Part shown: positions 14,449 to 16,198 of the stretch, piece after piece | How positions within the stretch are numbered: position 1 is the stretch's first letter | Layout: the number at the start of each line of letters is the position of its first letter | Assembly: GCA_035532075.1 (NCBI GenBank) | Contig: DATKRV010000085.1 | Coordinates: 1 to 16,198, forward strand | Direction: 5' to 3' | DNA: 16,198 bases | Origin: CAIVND01 sp035532075 | GTDB lineage: Bacteria; Actinomycetota; Acidimicrobiia; Acidimicrobiales; Bog-793 | Translations under genes and position numbers: made by a program | Notes under the pieces: generated by a model | What the model was told of the DNA's origin: nothing | Seen by the model: the letters and a program-made list of their open reading frames with translations, nothing else | Databases searched by the model: none

Positions 14449-14500
14449 GAGCGAGGGGCGAGATCCGTTCTTCTCATCCGTAGGTCTCAAGGAGGCCAAA

Positions 14501-14677
14501 GTGGCATATTCTCTCAGTTGCTCGGATTCTGGTCAGGACTGTTCTTTCTCGGTCACCACTTCGACAGAGGATGAACTGATGCAGCACGTTGCAGCTCACG
14601 CGGCGGTTGCTCACCCTGATATGGAGCTCACGCCAGAGACGATCGCACAGGTCAAGAGTCTTATTCGCACGTCCTGA
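14501..14677 (+). CDS. DUF1059 family small protein
   Basis: This 58-residue protein fits DUF1059: YSLSCSDSGQDC with two cysteines (C7, C14), a strand SVTTSTEDELMQHVAAHA, and the conserved end AHPDMELTPETIAQVKSLI. Members are small, soluble, often found in Actinobacteria and Archaea; function is unknown and a metal or redox role for the cysteines is only a guess. The start is GTG 14501: a perfect AAGGAGG at 14489-14495 lies five bases upstream, while the more upstream in-frame ATG at 14420 would add a basic stretch lacking family similarity and overlaps the presumed promoter. It converges on menH, 171 bases away. Confidence 0.88.
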   Translation: MAYSLSCSDSGQDCSFSVTTSTEDELMQHVAAHAAVAHPDMELTPETIAQVKSLIRTS

Positions 14678-14731
14678 CTCCAACCGTCTGCTCCTTGTTG
14701 TCCAGCGGCAACGAAGAGCTGCATGGACGCC

Positions 14732-14752
14732 GGGGCCTACTGCGCCCCTCCT
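14732..14752 (+). terminator. Possible terminator after the DUF1059 gene
   Basis: GGGGC-CTACTGC-GCCCC (14732-14748) is a 5-bp GC-only stem, followed by TCCTTT. It lies in the gap between converging genes. The short stem and weak T-run make it a tentative call. Confidence 0.3.
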
Positions 14753-14848
14753 TTGGTCTGCCAGGGCTGGGCGTACACAATGGTGACGAGCGGTCGTTGT
14801 CGCGGCGCGCCCGCGTTGGCGATCTGAACCGCCCAGCTGCGTCGGCTC

Positions 14849-15667
14849 TCAACCCGGGAGATTCTCCAAGAAGTCACCGAGGACGCGCAAGAACTCTCTC
14901 GGTCGTTCAAAACAGAGGGCGTGCCCGGCTCCGCTGATGATGCGAGCGGCAGCGTTTCGTCCAATCATCGAGGCGGTCTCCCTCGCCCGCCCGACATAGA
15001 GCAGATCACGTTCGCCGGCGAGACAGAGCACGGGCATCTTGAGTTCTGCAAGGCGTTGATGGAGCGGTTCCATCTCTCCGACGCTGGTTGCGCGCAGCGA
15101 GCGACCGAGCGCGCACGTCGAGTTGTGGACGCGTGATCCGCGGTCCTGGGCGAGCTCGTCGAGATCGCAAAACAGCGGCTGGGCCAGCCATTCCTCGAGG
15201 AACTGCTCGATCGAGATCCTTGGCTTGGAACCGTCGCTTGGATCGAGACGTTCAGCAAGCGCCCAATCGGCCTCCCGCCTGCGAGAGCGCTCTTGGAGGT
15301 CGACGATTCCTGGGGACGAGCTGATCAGGACCAACGCATCGACGAGTTCGGGCCGATTCAGTGCAAGTGTCAGGGCCACTCTCGCGCCAAGTGAATATCC
15401 GATATAGATGCCTCGACCTCCGCTCGCGCCGACAAGGTGCGCAGCCGTGGCGAGATTCTCCGGCGAGATGTGCGCAGATCTGCCATGTCCAGGAAGGTCG
15501 ACCGCTACAACGGCATAGTCAGCTGCAAGATCAGCGGCGAGCCTCGACCAGGACTGTGCGCTCTGGGTAAAGCCATGAACGAGGACGAGCCGGGGATCGT
15601 CAGGGTCGCCCCACTCCTTGGTGGCCAGCCTTTCCCCGTCGGTGCCGCTTTGGTCGATAGATTGCAT
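14849..15667 (-). CDS. menH: 2-Succinyl-6-hydroxy-2,4-cyclohexadiene-1-carboxylate synthase MenH
   Basis: MenH eliminates pyruvate from the MenD product SEPHCHC to give SHCHC. The 272-residue alpha/beta-hydrolase has the oxyanion segment VHGFTQSAQSW (30-40), DLPGHGRS (57-64), the nucleophile elbow GYSLGA with S92, and the remaining triad members D221 (GERD) and H249 (GAGHA). The R/K-rich lid around residues 124-145 with RSRRREAD is like other MenH proteins. Generic alpha/beta-hydrolases look similar; the HGFTQS pattern and the divergent menD neighbour make MenH the best call. The ATG at 15667 has no ribosome site but lies eight bases after TAGCGT (minus strand), consistent with leaderless expression. 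Its start is five bases from that of menD. Confidence 0.9.
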   Translation of the reverse strand: MQSIDQSGTDGERLATKEWGDPDDPRLVLVHGFTQSAQSWSRLAADLAADYAVVAVDLPGHGRSAHISPENLATAAHLVGASGGRGIYIGYSLGARVALTLALNRPELVDALVLISSSPGIVDLQERSRRREADWALAERLDPSDGSKPRISIEQFLEEWLAQPLFCDLDELAQDRGSRVHNSTCALGRSLRATSVGEMEPLHQRLAELKMPVLCLAGERDLLYVGRARETASMIGRNAAARIISGAGHALCFERPREFLRVLGDFLENLPG

Positions 15668-15681
15668 TATCTATGACGCTA
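15658..15681. promoter_or_regulatory. Interlocked leaderless promoters of menH and menD
   Basis: On the plus strand TAGATT (15658-15663) ends nine bases before the menD ATG (15673), and lies inside menH codons. On the minus strand TAGCGT (15681-15676) ends eight bases before the menH ATG (15667), and lies inside menD codons. Each -10 is therefore within the first codons of the opposite gene. Neither gene has a ribosome site. Confidence 0.5.
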
Positions 15682-16198
15682 TCGCCGTCCTCAATCCAGA
15701 TGGAGTTCTCAGCCGCGTTTGTCGATGAGTGGGTTCGCTCCGGCGTGCGCCATGCGGTCATCGCGCCAGGATCTCGCTCGAGTGCGCTTGCACTCGCGCT
15801 GCTGACCGACGCGCGTATCGACGTCTCTATGCGTCTTGACGAGCGTTCGGCTGCTTTTTTTGCGCTCGGTATCGCGCTCTCGACGATGACACCAGTTGTC
15901 ATGCTCACCACCAGCGGTACGGCCGCCGCGGAGGTTCACGCGGCGGTCATCGAGTCCGATCTTGCCCAGGTGCCATTGATCATTGCGACGGCCGATCGTC
16001 CCGTCGAACTTCATGACGTTCATGCGCCCCAGACAGTTCGCCAGTCCAATCTGTTTGCCAATGCTCTTCGATATTTCCTCGATCTTGCTGTTCCGAGCGA
16101 GGAGACGCGACCGTACTGGCGCTCTTTCGCCTCGCGACTTGTCGCAGAGGCAACCAAGGGTGCCAAGGGGGCAGGACCGGTTCAGGTCAATATCGCCT
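15673..16198 (+). CDS. menD: SEPHCHC synthase MenD, N-terminal part (runs off the window)
   Basis: MenD is the thiamine-diphosphate enzyme that joins isochorismate and the succinyl semialdehyde unit from 2-oxoglutarate, the first committed step of menaquinone synthesis. The 175 residues visible are the N-terminal pyrimidine-binding domain: FVDEWVRSGVRHAVIAPGSRSSALALAL (about 15-42) is the MenD hallmark, followed by LDERSAAFFALGIAL with the ThDP-activating glutamate (about E57), TTSGTAAAEVHAAVIE, and ADRPVELHDVHAPQTV, all conserved in MenD. The frame is open to the window edge, so the cofactor-binding C-terminal domain is outside. I start at ATG 15673; a second in-frame ATG nine codons later (15700) is possible but leaves the leaderless -10 unexplained. 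Confidence 0.96.
   Translation, partial: MTLSPSSIQMEFSAAFVDEWVRSGVRHAVIAPGSRSSALALALLTDARIDVSMRLDERSAAFFALGIALSTMTPVVMLTTSGTAAAEVHAAVIESDLAQVPLIIATADRPVELHDVHAPQTVRQSNLFANALRYFLDLAVPSEETRPYWRSFASRLVAEATKGAKGAGPVQVNIA

Noticed and set aside
14110..14450. Three overlapping plus-strand open frames after the SRPBCC gene
   Set aside because: Arg/Ser/Pro-rich with no recognised motif, and they run through hairpins and the DUF1059 promoter region.
14737..14964. Minus-strand frame of 75 codons overlapping the menH 3' end
   Set aside because: Its last 30 or so residues look protein-like, but the frame starts inside menH in another phase and has no own ribosome site.
1..16198. Search for CRISPR arrays, tRNA/rRNA genes, integrases and insertion-sequence ends
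   Set aside because: No repeat-spacer pattern, cloverleaf, transposase motif or matching terminal inverted repeats were found by eye.

Overview
The window looks like chromosomal DNA from a GC-rich actinobacterium, most probably of the class Acidimicrobiia or a close relative. The clues are a DUF3090/SCO1664-type gene pair, a bacterial proteasome activator (Bpa), an actinobacterial DnaE1 with a complete-looking PHP domain, a menaquinone (not ubiquinone) pathway, and several start codons placed 7-10 nt downstream of a TANNNT box, as in leaderless actinobacterial transcripts. The lineage is inferred from gene content only. I see no rRNA, tRNA, CRISPR array or intact insertion sequence.

Layout. 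1-938: the 3' end of a DUF3090 gene, overlapped by a SCO1664-family kinase-fold gene. 1026-1981: msrB and bpa. 2189-5803: dnaE, with its own promoter region. 6000-6677: a GNAT-like gene of unknown role, convergent with a minus-strand block. That block, read right to left, is menE (11175-10033), two tentative small genes (9988-9463), a YyaL/SPATA20 thioredoxin-fold protein (9458-7455) and a coupled protein of unknown function (7455-6703). 11198-12925: menB and menA, divergent from menE. 12926-14500: a different-looking stretch with an ArsR regulator/SRPBCC operon, a strong promoter with overlapping operator, and flanks that hold no convincing gene. 14501-14677: a small DUF1059 gene. 14849-15667: menH on the minus strand, divergent from menD, which runs off the window at 15673-16198.

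How the genes work together. MenD, MenH, MenE, MenB and MenA are five steps of the classical o-succinylbenzoate route to menaquinone: SEPHCHC synthesis, pyruvate elimination to SHCHC, CoA ligation of OSB, naphthoate ring closure and prenylation. MenF/isochorismate synthase and MenC are not in the window. The five genes form two divergent pairs with extremely short start-to-start gaps (22 bp for menE/menB, 5 bp for menH/menD), each apparently served by overlapping leaderless promoters. The ArsR-SRPBCC cassette and DUF1059 gene sit between the two halves and look inserted. MsrB (oxidised-methionine repair), Bpa (ATP-independent proteasome opening) and the YyaL-like protein are general housekeeping or protein-quality functions.

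The most useful leads are the paired leaderless men promoters, the ArsR promoter/operator, the unresolved coding signal at 9463-9988, and the degraded-looking flanks of the ArsR cassette. No clearly new defence or mobile system was found.
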